A DNA stretch of 64,000 bases from Zoroaster sp. YZ-2022 (GCA_029582265.1 CM055816.1:97103056-97167055); one strand, 5' to 3'. Shown: positions 24,988 to 35,935, counted from the stretch's first letter. A program made the numbers and translations. The notes: generated by a model from the sequence alone, not told the origin.

Positions 24988-25740
24988 CTATCTGGGATGC
25001 ATGTTTGCCGTTACATCTGGTAGTGTCACAATTTCATTGCAGGTATTGCATTGTACGCTGCTTGTCAATACTGTTTCCAAAAAGTAGTCCTTAACTTGCT
25101 CTACCTGAACAAATTTGAATGGCACGGTACAAATTGGACAGATGTATTTGTTTTTGTGTTCTTTGTTTCACACATTATAAACAAAATATATGTTCACAGG
25201 GTAGTGCAACTGGCAATTTGAGGAAGTGGGTGCATATTTTACAGTTGAAAACTTCACTTGTTGGGCAGAAGTTACAGTCAATGCCAATAACAGGAAACTT
25301 CTGGTTCTTCCATTTGTGACCGCAATGAACTGAAATGGGATTCAACAGTTGGATCTGGATTCTTGCGACGGCTTTTCCTGTGTACGGTTTGTAGGTCGAC
25401 CACCTTTGACTGATTGGTGAATAACACACACTTCACATCGTGTTGCTCTTTGATGAGGGCTCCATTTATGTGAAGATCTCTTGGTCGCCAGGAACAGTTT
25501 TGAGTAGCATTGTTTGCACATGTGTTTAGGATGTACAGCCTCCTCATCATTGCTTACATCTACCCCGAGTGTTTGTTGTACTTTTTCCAGGTACAAAGCA
25601 ACAAGTTTGGCTGTTTTTCCCCTTGATTCATCCACTTCTTTCATTGCTCGTTTTCCACATGTTCTGCACAATCTTTGAAGAAACTTCCTGTGCCTCTCTA
25701 GTGTAGCCCCCTCTAATCTCAGCATAGATGTCATTTTCAA
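24988..25740 (-). pseudogene. RAG1-like N-terminal region with RING finger, decayed
   Basis: The start at 25740 opens a frame with RLCRTCGKRAM, later AVHPKHMCKQCYSK, HKWSPHQRATRCEVC and GGRP. This order of zinc ligands matches the zinc-binding region of RAG1 ahead of its RING. After a frameshift near 25345, the RING follows: FNCKICTHFLKLPVALPCEH, IFC, then CPIC near 25135. Next comes a VKDYFLETVL stretch with a C-x2-C pair, as in the finger that follows the RAG1 RING. Breaks are the frameshift near 25345, a TAA at 25175-25177 inside the RING, and another shift near 25160. The match stops where the 82-bp satellite begins, so the recombinase core is absent. In vertebrates this region is regulatory and has ubiquitin-ligase activity. 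Similar N-terminal proteins are known in invertebrate mobile elements (N-RAG-TP type) and ProtoRAG-like transposons. Confidence 0.75.
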
Positions 25741-25867
25741 TCACTATGCAGGCTAAATTTCTGTCAAGTAATAATTGGAATGTATTGTTAAACATCTCAG
25801 CAAATGTTAACATTACATAATGAATTTATTATTACAATATTTATAGTGAATTTCATTGACCATCAAT

Positions 25868-26220
25868 AGACCACTGTACTGGTGACGTTTTGGTTTATTT
25901 ACCGCATTGCATTATGGGAGCAATAGGGTGTTATTTTCGACAACATGTGCTCTATTACTATTGACTACACAATACGCATACTGAAGCAGACGACAAAATT
26001 CCCAAATTGTTAGGTTCACAAAATTTTCATATTTACTTTGTTTTTGACTTTAAACCGTTGCTCCCAAAAACTATAATAGCTTTGGGCAGCTTGTGTTACT
26101 CAAGTGTAACTGAAGACCATCAAAGGAATAGATGAAAAGTGACTAAACCCCCAATTGCTCCCATAATGCAACTCGATAAACATACTGTGACGTCATTAGT
26201 ACAACTATAGGGGTCTATTA
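25868..26220. mobile_element. MITE-like element with imperfect 65-bp inverted ends
   Basis: The left end (atagaccactgtactggtga, then gcattatgggagcaat at 25907-25923) is mirrored on the right (attgctcccataatgc near 26153-26168, ending ataggggtctat). The inner 18 bp of the arms are perfect and the outer part is diverged. There is no coding sequence. The target duplication is not clear, so the superfamily is undetermined. Confidence 0.65.
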
Positions 26221-28153
26221 TTTGATGTAAACAAAATAGGAATTGTATTTATTAGAGTTTGAATTTTGACCAAAACATTTAAAGGCCATTAAGAACATTA
26301 TTAGGTTGTCCTGTAAGTATAAATGTGTAAAAAAAAAACTCCCAACATTATAATTGGCCTAAATAAAATAATCAAATCAAACCCTACCCCACCAATTGTT
26401 TTAACCATAAATGTAGACTTCCAAATTGTGTCTTGAAAATCAAAATTGTTTGAATGTTAATTGAAGTATTGATTGCATTTTTGAGAAAATAGTAAGAGTC
26501 TCGTAATCGTTTTGAACTTGAATTTGGCGCCTCTGGTTAATTTCGATTCTTTAGAAGTAATCGATTATTCCATACTTCACATCCGATACTAGGCGCGCCG
26601 AATGCTTAAACAATAAGTTGTGAGTATCGATTTTACAAGCACGAATTATGCAGTAGAATCGATACTTTCAGTGGTGACAAAATCGTCAGGAAAACCCTAT
26701 GTAAAGTCGACGAAATCTTGGTTTTAAAAACCTGTGCCCGGTTGTTACTTATTCATGTATATTTGAGACATACAAATGTACGTATTTATATGTATGATTT
26801 GTTGGAAAAAACCCGGCGGGATATATACACTTTATGTACTGTATTTGTACTGAATACAAAAGACGTGAACCAATTCTTCGGTCTGATCGTTCTTTTATTG
26901 TCCATGTTTCATTCATTTTGATTTTGTTGTAAATGCTGTTGTTCTCAAAAAATACTTTCACGTATGTGGTCTGTATATTTAGTTATATAAAACATTATAC
27001 AATAACCACAAACGCACTTTTGTAATTGTTTTCACAAGGCATTTTTGTTAAAACGCCATTTTACAACGTAGCTTGGCGACCGCGGGTCATTGATTGTGTG
27101 ACTGCGCAAGATCCGGGACCATTCAGAATACTAAGCTGATGCGAATTCGACAAGTGCTCAACGTACGTGAATTTAGTAATGTAATTATATGTTTGTGCTA
27201 AAAATGCCAATTCTCGTCTGTGTGACAACTTTTAGCTCAACAATAGCGCCCTCAATAGTTCCTTTCTAACTAGATAAAATGATGTAAGTGAAACATACTA
27301 TTGTCTAAAGTTTGAGTGCAATTTTGTTGAAATGGTGTATGTCACATTATACATTTAGAAAGCCATTGTTTGATTAATTTGCTAAAGTGGTGTATGTCAG
27401 AGATACACCACTTTACCTTATTTCCAGCTGTGACATACACCGTTTTTGTCAATTACAGTCACAAACTTTTTTTAAGGCTAACATACAGAGTGTATCATCC
27501 AAACGATTCATTGCCTGATGTTGAGAGTTTCAGAATCGTAAATTATTAAAATAGCGCCCTCACTTTTAGTGGGATTGGCTTTATCTCAAAATCTCAAAAA
27601 ATGCACTTACATAGGGCCGTGGGGATGACTGGTGCATGTGTATATGTACAGCAGCTGGTTCATCAGAACTACATATGTATTATGTGCAGCCTGTGCAGCA
27701 TTACTGAAAAATTGTTTAAAACAAATATAAGTCAAATTTAAAAGTAAGGGGAATAAACACAGATAGGAGGAATTATACATATTTCATGTATTTAGTTATC
27801 AAAAAAACTATACTTCAACCTGGAAGAAAAAGAAAAGAAACTAAATAAAAACATAAAATAAAAAACAAATTATATGTATGTTTAGTTACTAAAGGGGGTC
27901 CAATTTTATGGCAGAGGTTACCGTCAACAGAAAATGGTAGCACACACCTCTTTCATATGTTTAATAGCTTTGCTTAACATGCAGGCACATAACTAAGGAT
28001 TTCCCGCTTATAACACCTAGAGCAGAAAATCATCATTAATCTTGTGAACAGAGAATTGTGATCGTAAGTGCAGAATGCTGCGGTAAACACAAATACACAA
28101 ATGCGTTAAAAGTCAGCAAATTTTATTATTAGATTTCAACCACGTGTATATAC
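26221..28153. other. Non-coding stretch
   Basis: No coding exon is supported. The only structure noted is a nested inverted repeat at 27334-27441. Confidence 0.45.
27334..27441. repeat. Nested inverted repeat
   Basis: The outer arms ggtgtatgtcaca (27334-27346) and tgtgacatacacc (27429-27441) are perfect complements. Inside them, taaagtggtgtat (27383-27395) pairs with 27403-27415. The same ggtgtatgtc word is used in all arms, suggesting repeated fold-back duplication. Confidence 0.8.
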
Positions 28154-28212
28154 CCGCATCTTCTTCCATGACTGAAGTGGAATATCATCTGATGAGTCAG
28201 ATCCATAACCAT
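28154..28212 (-). CDS. Possible small internal exon
   Basis: On the minus strand a good acceptor (attattttacacag) precedes 59 bp that read DGYGSDSSDDIPLQSWKKMR in one frame and end at a GT donor (gtatat). The acidic/serine content resembles a linker exon. It lies about 0.8 kb downstream of the SET-like exon on the same strand and could belong to the same gene, but nothing else links them. Confidence 0.3.
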
Positions 28213-28994
28213 CTGTGTAAAATAATAATGTGTTTTTAACATATTTTAACACGAACTCTTCTGAAATATTTTATGAAATTGTAAATAAAACACCATTTTT
28301 AATAAATAAATAAAATAAATATCATTAGGGAGGAATTCTTGGTGCCACTTCTAGTAGTTATTACTTACATGTTACTACTAACATTACACTAAAATGCCGA
28401 CTAGTTTTCCAATTACTGTTATTATTATTATGTATTTATTATTTTTATTTATTTATTTTTTGTTTTGGTGTTTTGTTTTTAAGTCTTTCAAGCAGAGAAA
28501 ATATTGCAGGAGCCAGCTATCAAAGTTCTGTCCAAAACCTTCAAAAACTAATTAATGTAATAAAAGGTAAACAATCAAATACCGAGCAAGGCTAAAATTA
28601 CAACATAAAATTAATGGTGTAGGCCCTAACTCACATACAGCCATGATCACTAACGTTTTGGCTGGGCCGGCTGCATTCAGTGTATGCACAATAAGTGTCG
28701 GAAATACCATGCCCGTGTAGTTAGTATTTCTAGGTGGTTAGTATTAATAAAAAACTTTAATGCCCAGTATCCGTACACCAACTTATAGGCCACAGCATGA
28801 AAATGTTATGGGAGAGATTTTTGAACGTTCCAAAGGAACGTGCCCGCGGTCCAACGGACCGGTCCAGGTATGCCAGGTGGAATACTCTACCGATCCAATT
28901 AGAACGTTCCGACCGTTCAGACTTTTGAGATGCTCCCTTACATAGAGGATAACCAACAGAGCAAATTATATACTCCCAAATACATTGTACTTAC
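28213..28994. other. Intron-like or non-coding stretch
   Basis: AT-rich with TTATTA and TTTA runs near 28420-28460, and short inverted words around gttccaaaggaac at 28829-28841. No exon is supported. Confidence 0.4.
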
Positions 28995-29140
28995 CACTTT
29001 GTACCATACTCTCTATCTTTGAAAAAAAAATTCCAAGGGACAGTTTTAAGTCCTGTCTTCGAAGACCCTCTTGATGAGATACAATCTCGCCAGCAAAAAC
29101 TCCACCGGTTTGAATTGCTTGGTTGTGAAGACACCATAGC
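28995..29140 (-). pseudogene. SET-domain exon, frameshifted
   Basis: A 146-bp exon-like block on the minus strand is bounded by a good acceptor (ttgttacttctgtag) and a strong donor (GTAAGT). It begins with GYGVFTTKQFKP in one frame, continues with GEIVSHQEGLRRQ in a second, and ends with NFFFKDREYGTK in a third. Together these match the opening motif of a SET methyltransferase domain (GxGVF..., GE-I, EG-RR, FFF) of the KMT5A-like type found in large families in marine invertebrates. SET enzymes transfer methyl groups to lysines. Two internal frameshifts imply a pseudogene, although splice sites look intact. No downstream NHS-type exon was found. Confidence 0.55.
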
Positions 29141-30405
29141 CTACAGAAGTAACAAACAGTCAAATTTAATTGTCACAATCCATCAGCTACATGTATGACG
29201 TCCTCATACTGTCATATTATTCACTGTTAGGAAACACAACACTGTCCTACAACACTGCTCTGAGTCAGTTGCTTAAATAAGCAACGTAAAATGAGCTGTC
29301 TGTAGTAACACATTTTTCAAAGGGATACATATCCCTCAAAGCATGGCCGGTGAACTTTTCTTGCATTTTAAAACTACAAAACGAGATGTTACAGTAGCCC
29401 CAGCATCAAACAAACTTGTTTTGTATGCAAACGGTCATGTACAATTTGTGGGATTACCGATGATTTTGTTGATATAACACAATTCAAATCCTGCTGGATC
29501 TTCTCCTAAGCTACAGAATCTCCTTGCATTATCAAATGGAGTAGGTGTAAAGAGATCCCTTACATTTCCATTTTCTTAGTATCATTGTTGTAAGTCTGCA
29601 AAGAAATAAAACAATTAGGAGTAATTTTGTCTTTTTGTAATTTTGTCTTTAATTTTGTCTAATTTTGCCTACATACAAGGGTGCAAATAATCGCGTATAT
29701 GCTAGCCAATGGCATGTAACGGAGTTCCAGTTTTCGGACGCGTACATAAACTAATGCAATAGTACAAGTGTATGCATGGTACCAGTACGTACGGCGGTGT
29801 ATTTCGACATGCTCTAGCTCATTATTCCTCCCACATGATTTTTTTCATTTTCTAGACACATTTTTGGAACTCATAGCGGGGACTCTGGTGCCCGGCAGGA
29901 TGAGAGACCAGCAGCTAGACTTGTGCCAATCTTAATTTCAGTTTTACGACTATAAAATAAATACCGGCTTACCTGGCCATGTTAGTGCTGTACTCGTGTT
30001 AACACGAGTATACATGTACGTCTATGCACGCAAACGGCAAAAGGCACGACGCTCGGGTATGAATGGGATTTCCAACATGGCAGAAATATTTTCAATTTTG
30101 TAACTTTATTTTGTGTTTTAAACATGATGCTTCAGACAGAATTGGAAATTCCATTGGTGTACCCTTACCTTAAAAAAAAGAGGAAATTAGAAGGAATGTC
30201 TGCATTGACTTTTTTGTTGTTCGAGTAATGTGACCTGTAGGTGAGCGCGGCCCAGCAGATTACGGCACTTGGGCAAGCTTATTACTTCTTATTGTTTGAA
30301 AAGCTATTTTGAATCAAATACATTCAGTGCAGCGTACGGTTACAGGTATGTACGTAAGGAACCTGGGAACAGTCCACATGTCAAGTGTTGTTGCAAGGCA
30401 AGGTA
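29141..30405. other. Non-coding stretch
   Basis: No supported exon. A perfect palindrome, actcgtgttaacacgagt, lies near 29992-30009. Upstream exons of the SET-like gene would be expected here on the minus strand but were not recognised. Confidence 0.4.
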
Positions 30406-30407
30406 TT

Positions 30408-31345
30408 TCAAAGTCACCCAGTCTGCACCCAAGTCCAGAGGGAAGCAAGTAATACCCAGTCGCACCCAAGTCCAGGGGGAAACAAGTCACCCAGTCTGCA
30501 CCCAAGTCCAGGGGGAAGCAAGTCACCCAGTCTGCACCCAAGTCCAGGGGGAAGCAAGTCACCCAGTCTGCACCCAAGTCCCGGGAGAAGCAAACCACCG
30601 AGTCTGTACCCAAGTCCGGGGTAAAGCAAGTCACCCAGTCTGCACCCAAGTCCAGGGGGAAGCAAGTCACCCAGTCTGCACCCAAGTCCCGGGAGAAGCA
30701 AGTCACCCAGTCTGCACCCAAGTCCGGGGTGAAGCAATTCACCCAGTCTTTTCCTAAGTCCGTGAACTTGCAAGTAACCCAGTCTGCACCCAAGTCTGAG
30801 GGGCAGCAAGTCACACAGTCTGCACCCAAGTCCGGGGGTAACAAGTCACCCAGTGTGCACCCAAGTCCAGGGGGAAGCAAGTCACCCAGTCTGCACCCAA
30901 GTCCCGGGGGAAACAAGTCACCCAGTCTGCACCCAAGTCCAGGGAGAAGCAAGTCACCCAGTCTGCACCCAAGTCCAGGGGGAAGCAAGTCACCCAGTCT
31001 GCACCCAAGTCCCGGGAGAAGCAAACCACCGAGTCTGTACCCAAGTCCGGGGTGAAGCAAGTCACCCAGTCTGCACCCAAGTCCAGGGGGAAGCAAGTCA
31101 CCCAGTCTGCACCCAAGTCCCGGGAGAAGCAAGTCACCCAGTCTGCACCAAGTCCGGGGTGAAGCAAGTCACCCAGTCTGCACCCAAGTCCGGGGTGAAG
31201 CAATTCACCCAGTCTTTTCCTAAGTCCGTGAACATGCAAGTAACCCAGTCTGCACCCAAGTCCGAGGGGAAGCAAGTCACACAGTCTGCACCCAAGTCCG
31301 GGGGTAACAAGTCACCCAGTGTGCACCCAAGTCCGGTGGGAAGCC
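30408..31345. repeat. 36-bp minisatellite with higher-order organisation
   Basis: About 25 copies of a 36-bp unit (cccagtctgcacccaagtcc followed by a G-rich variable part and gcaagtca). Because 36 is a multiple of three, several frames on both strands stay open for long distances; these are not taken as genes. A distinctive variant (gcaaaccaccgagtctgtac) occurs at 30590 and again 431 bp later. A longer run of unit types is duplicated with it, so arrays of about twelve units were copied as a block. One frame reads the 12-residue repeat QVTQSAPKSGGK, and runs on past the array to KCGTKPAGGPCRRELES before a stop. Confidence 0.9.
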
Positions 31346-31469
31346 AATCAATAAGAATGCCGCTAAGCTGGGGTGCAAGGCGTTGTCTAAATGTGGCACA
31401 AAGCCAGCGGGAGGGCCTTGTCGAAGAGAATTGGAGAGTTGATTTGACTCCTTAAGCTTGTTCTTCTAA

Positions 31470-31923
31470 TTCTCCCAACACTTCTCTTTGGAAGGACTCA
31501 GAGTTAGTGGACGCGGGCACCACAGTACTGAAGCCCCCTCCCAGAAATAAGCCTCGGCTTTGTCTGGCCTGCAAGGTTGCTGCTAATCCATCTCCAACCA
31601 TTTTGGGTGTGCTGGGAGCAACAGAGACCCGCTCACAGGCGAATGGAGTTGGCAAGAACCCTAGCATCATGCAGTCGACACTTCAGCATCATTGGGGCAG
31701 TTTTCGTTCCGAGCGTCAGAAAAACAAAGAGTCACATACCTCTGTGTCCGTCGCCGGCATCGCCACGAGTCCCACAGGCGAGTCCCAAGTTAATGCTTTC
31801 CTTTGCTCTGAATCACAGGACTCTGGCAGCCCCTCCCAGCCCAAAAAGTGTATTCCATCCACGGATGACGAGATGGAGTGGGAGGAGAACAGCTACTTGT
31901 TCTTTAAACTTTCCTTAATTTAA
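31470..31923 (+). CDS. Candidate exon upstream of the acidic exon, function unknown
   Basis: An open frame reads DAGTTVLKPPPRNKPRLCLA near its start and ends DDEMEWEENS before a block that is repeated 436 bp downstream. A pyrimidine-rich stretch with AG (ctcccaacacttctctttggaag) lies just before it and could be the acceptor. No known domain is visible. The terminal motif (E-WEEN) is the same as in the next exon, suggesting the two are related units. At the point where the second copy has a GT donor, this copy reads CT, so normal splicing here would be lost. Confidence 0.3.
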
Positions 31924-32474
31924 AATAGATGTGGACAATGGAAATAGTTTCTATCTTAGTCTTGGATAATACACATTAATAATCCGGGAACAAAACCCAC
32001 CTGAAATCCCTCTTTAGAAATTTGTGTGGATTTTTCATTTTATTTGAATCTCACTCGTGTTTTTCAGTGTTAAGGTTGAGGACATGGACGAGCTGGGAGA
32101 GAATGATGGAGAAGAGGAATGTGAAGAGGAAGGAAAACAGGAGGAAGGAGAAGAGGAGGAAGGACAAGAGTTACAAGAAGAGGAGCATGCAGAAGAGGAG
32201 GAAGTACAAGAGGAAGCAGAAGAGGAGGAAGGAGAACAAGAGTTACAAGAAGGGATTAGTGACGTAGATGTTGATATTGGAGGAGGTGGATCTCAAGAAG
32301 AAGAAGAATCTGAGTGGGAGGAGAACAGGTACTTGTTCTTTAAACTTTCCTTAATTTAATGGAAATGGTCTCTATCTTAGTCTTGGATAATACACGTTAA
32401 TAATTCGGGAACAAAACCCACCTAAAATCCCCCTCTAGAAATTTGTGTGGATTTTTCATTTTGTTTGAATCTCA
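31878..32474. repeat. Tandem duplication of an exon end and the following intron
   Basis: The sequence from gtgggaggagaacag through tttgaatctcac occurs at 31878-32053 and again at 32314-32474 with few differences, including an 18-bp insertion in the first copy. The duplicated piece contains the exon end, the donor position and the 5' part of the intron. Confidence 0.85.
32068..32328 (+). CDS. Acidic glutamate-rich exon, function unknown
   Basis: A good acceptor (cactcgtgtttttcag) at 32067 and a GT donor at 32329 bound 261 bp, exactly 87 codons, all open. The product starts VKVEDMDELGENDGEEECEE, continues as a Glu-rich low-complexity run and ends ESEWEEN. Acidic tracts of this kind occur in chromatin and nucleolar proteins, but no family can be named. 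Flanking intron sequence is shared with the copy 436 bp upstream. Confidence 0.4.
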
Positions 32475-33566
32475 CTGTTTGAATTGGTCACATTACAATC
32501 TTTAATTTGGTACAGGTTTGACCCCTGTGGCCTTTTGCATTTTGGAAATATATTAATAATTTGCATATTCATATTTTACAGTGTAACGAAAGTGCTTTCA
32601 GAGATACAGCCCTTTAAACATACGAAGTGGAAAAAGAAATGAGCTAAAATTAAACTCTCTTGAATGCCCATAGCAACAGTTATGTTATTGATATCGGGTG
32701 TTAAAACCGTACCGTATCACTACGAAAGCATAACATTGGTGGTTTTTTCCTCTAAAACGGACAAAGAGTAAAACAAAAGACGAAAACAATGCACACAAAA
32801 ACGTTTGATTTTTCATCTTTATTCATCAATATTAATATTTCTGAAATATTGATATTATTTGTTCACCCGTCTCCACATAGAACAGCCCTTAGCATAGCGC
32901 GACTTAATACCCTTTTTCGTAGAGCGGGTCACAATTTTCATCAGGAATAGGTATGAATTTAATTTTTGTGTGTGGATTAGGTAGGAATTTGTGTCCCGAG
33001 CAAGTGATTGCGTGCAAACAATTTTGCTCCTGCAGAAGGATGCCCTGAAATATTTTGCATTTACAGGGTGCCTTACATTCACCACGTTTACCACGCATGT
33101 AAACCACTCGGATTGACAAGGCCAGCGAGTTGCGATGTTTTATTTTGAAATAAGAGCTGATCGTTGGGCAGTTTTGTTTGTTTGTTCTAGACCAAAAATT
33201 TGAATTGACACATTTAAACTTTCCATCTAAAATAACACTTTATCTGTTGAAAAGAGTTAGGTTCAATGGGTCGCTAGATGAGACACTGCCCTGCGGGCCT
33301 TGCCTTTTATTGTGGGTAGCCCTAATACATGTTTTTCTCACAAATTAAACATGTCGGTTCCTGTGTAAACAAAGCGTGACCTTTGCAGTTTTTAAGAATT
33401 CGCGTAGTGGCGGGTACATAAAAAACGACTTTTTAAACTATTTTAGGCGGGCTGTGAAGACAAACCATATTGCATTCGGTTTGGACACTTACATATTTAT
33501 TTCAACAGATACAATCTGAGAAACAGTATTTTTCTCGGGGGTGCTCTTTAAGTTTTTATTTTCCTA
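32475..33566. other. Non-coding stretch
   Basis: No exon is supported. A minus-strand frame around 32860-33090 contains several cysteines but no recognised domain. Confidence 0.4.
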
Positions 33567-34745
33567 ATGGATCATGTGTTGTGTCTGTCATTCATCTCAG
33601 CTGCTTTACTGTCATTTTTCGCATCTGTCGGACAAGGTACCGAAGGCTGTTCAGAAGACGCCTTGGCCTCTACAGGCTACATCACGGATTCGGAAGAGGA
33701 TGAAGGGGAGGATAGTGAGATTGGGCAGTTCGTCGTCTTCTTTGGCTGCACAGGATTTCGAGAGTGAAATTGAGCAGGTTGTCGAAACAGTGTCCGTCCC
33801 AGGGTTTTTCAAGATCATCTACATCGCAGGCTGGGTGATCTACGCTTTCGTGGCAGGAAGTTGGATGCTGGCCAGAAGACCTGTCCCTTGGGTTGCCGCC
33901 CCGGCAAGAAGTACGCCAACATTTATAACCATATGGCGATGGTGCATAAAATAACCTTCTCGTCTGGCAGGTCGAAGACCTCAGGATTAACTGCATCGCC
34001 TTCCCGACCCAAAACCCCCCAGCATTTGTCTTCGTCACCAACGGCATTCGATGACAGCACAAGCTCCAAGAAAAGCAACGATACGTCTCCCACTCCAGAC
34101 GCCGACGTGGATCCAAGATGCAGTGGTGGTAGCAACGACAGTGCGAGTGATGCTCATGGCAGTTATTTGTCTGTCGCGAAACAGCGCTCTCCCACACTTA
34201 AAACCATTTCACCTGCCAAGGATGTTATCCTTTTGTAAGTTACCCAGCGTGGCCGAGGTAAAAGGGCTGAACAGTTCATATCCCAACGATTTCTTTGAGG
34301 ACTTTTTTGCTAACCGTGGGCAAAAGCTGGAGAGTCCCTCGAATGTACCATAGAACTTTCTGGTGGCACAAGATCAGATCCAGTCGTGGCTGTCGCAATA
34401 TCAGTCCACCAGGTGCAGTTTCGCATCACTCTTCAACAAGCTGCACTACATACATCGTGCTGCGAAATACGCTTCCACAATGAAGTCTGTGACGGTTTCT
34501 CCAACCGTTCAGCGGAATTTAGAAAGAAGGGAAAAAAGAAAGGCGCGTCGCAAATGTAGAAGAAAAGGAGCGCCCAATTCTGGATCTTCAAAAGGTCTAA
34601 CGGAAGATACTGGTCAGTCAGAAAGTCCTGAAAGTGTTCCAGGATGTCGTTCGAGAAGCCGCGTCCTAGCGGGATCATTTATCTGTGAATGTGTGAGGCA
34701 GTCAATCATTTCTACGGCAAGTGGGACGATGACAAGGCGGTGATC
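33567..34745 (+). pseudogene. Fragmented gene with C2H2-like finger, function unknown
   Basis: Pieces in different plus-strand frames look like one old gene. An acidic stretch (ASTGYITDSEEDEGEDSE) at about 33660-33720 is followed by QTCPLGCRPGKKYANI in the 33861 frame (written KTCPLGC...YNHMAMVH), which has C-x3-C-x12-H-x4-H spacing. A serine/proline linker follows to about 34230, then a helical part (VAQDQIQSWLSQYQSTRCSF, ... LFNKLHYIHRAAKYA) and a basic stretch (RREKRKARRKCRRKG). Near 34690-34740 another frame reads HFYGKWDDDKAVIL. Frames change at least three times. It may be a multi-exon host gene, or a transposon-derived gene, since such finger-plus-helical proteins are common among both. 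Confidence 0.35.
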
Positions 34746-34747
34746 CT

Positions 34748-35605
34748 CATTGTACAATAATGACTTGCCGAAATGTCTTGATCCCTGCAATATTGATATA
34801 TATGCAGATGATACACTCATTTATTATGGTGATAAAAACACCAGTCTCATTGAAAATCTGACAAAATTGCTGCAGGCTAACAAACTTATTTTAAATCCTC
34901 AAAAAACAGAAGTTATGCTAGTTGGTACTGCTCAAAAACATAAAAAGAGCAATCCCTCAAAATTTGTATTTCTGGCCAAAAATACAACAAGTTGATTCTC
35001 ATAAACACCTAGGGGTACTAATGGACAACAAACTCAATTTCTCTGAACATGTTAAAAAAAGTTTGCAATAAATTAAGTTCTTCAATTTCTTTGCTCGCCA
35101 GAACAAGAAAATTTGTTGACCAGTCAGCAGCTTTTTCATTATACAATGCCTTGGTTCTACCCCACATAGACTACTGCTGTATGGTGTGGGGTGCCAAACC
35201 CACTCGTCTCCAAAATTCAAAAACTCCAAAATAGAGCACTTCGCATTGTGCTTAAGCTTCCACCCCTTTCACCCACTAACTTACTTTTTAGTAATCTCAA
35301 TACAATGACAGTTGCACAGCGCATCCACTTCCAACTTGCCTGCCAGGCTTTTAAGGCCTCCATTGGTGTTACTCCGGACTGCCAGAGACTTAACCCAATC
35401 CAGCCTGGCGATCGACCAACAACTCGGGAAATTACACATGGTAATTTTATTATTCCCAAACCTAAATGTAAAATCTTTAAAAACAGTTTTAGTTACAGAG
35501 CTCCTTTTTTAAATGTGTCCCTTTCACCACTCGTTCAAACTCTTATTCTTCATTCCAGCGTTTGCTGAAGGAAGGCAAGGTTTGAAGTAATATTATTATT
35601 ATGTC
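34748..35605 (+). mobile_element. LINE 3' fragment (non-LTR retrotransposon), 5'-truncated
   Basis: The fragment starts inside the reverse transcriptase palm, just before DIYADDTLIYY (the catalytic YADD box). It continues through the thumb and C-terminal region (HLGVLMDNKLNF, PHIDYCCMVWGA, KIQKLQNRALRIV) and ends with a short TTATTATTA tail near 35590-35600. Two frame changes (about 34995 and 35200) break the product. The YADD-to-tail organisation fits the jockey/L2/CR1 group. Truncation at the 5' end is typical of incomplete reverse transcription. Confidence 0.8.
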
Positions 35606-35935
35606 ATAGATTACCTTGTGTTTTGCCCGAGATGTTGGTATACAATTGACAATTAATTTGCTTTGATGGTTTTTATTGGAGGAGGATGGGGGCGCTCGTA
35701 TTTCTAAATATTGTTGTGTTAATTTTGTTATTGTTTTTTAGTTTATTGCTCCAATTTTAATCTTCCCTTTTAGTCCTATCTTTAATCAGTATGGTAGACT
35801 GGGAGGTTTTTTTGGGGTGTAATTTAGTCCTTTGCGTTTTATTTCGTATGTAATTGTCCGTTAAGACTGTTTTATCATTATTATTAATTCATCAGTACTT
35901 CCTTCTGTAATAGTTTTTGTATATGTATAATATTG
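35606..35935. other. Non-coding spacer between two retroelement fragments
   Basis: T-rich sequence with no domain. A microsatellite-like ttattattaatt lies near 35877. Confidence 0.4.

Noticed and set aside
30314..31132. Long open frame on the minus strand (272 codons) of GLGCRLGDLLPP-type repeats
   Set aside because: It is only a shadow of the 36-bp minisatellite, whose unit length keeps many frames open on both strands. There is no start context or flanking coding signal.
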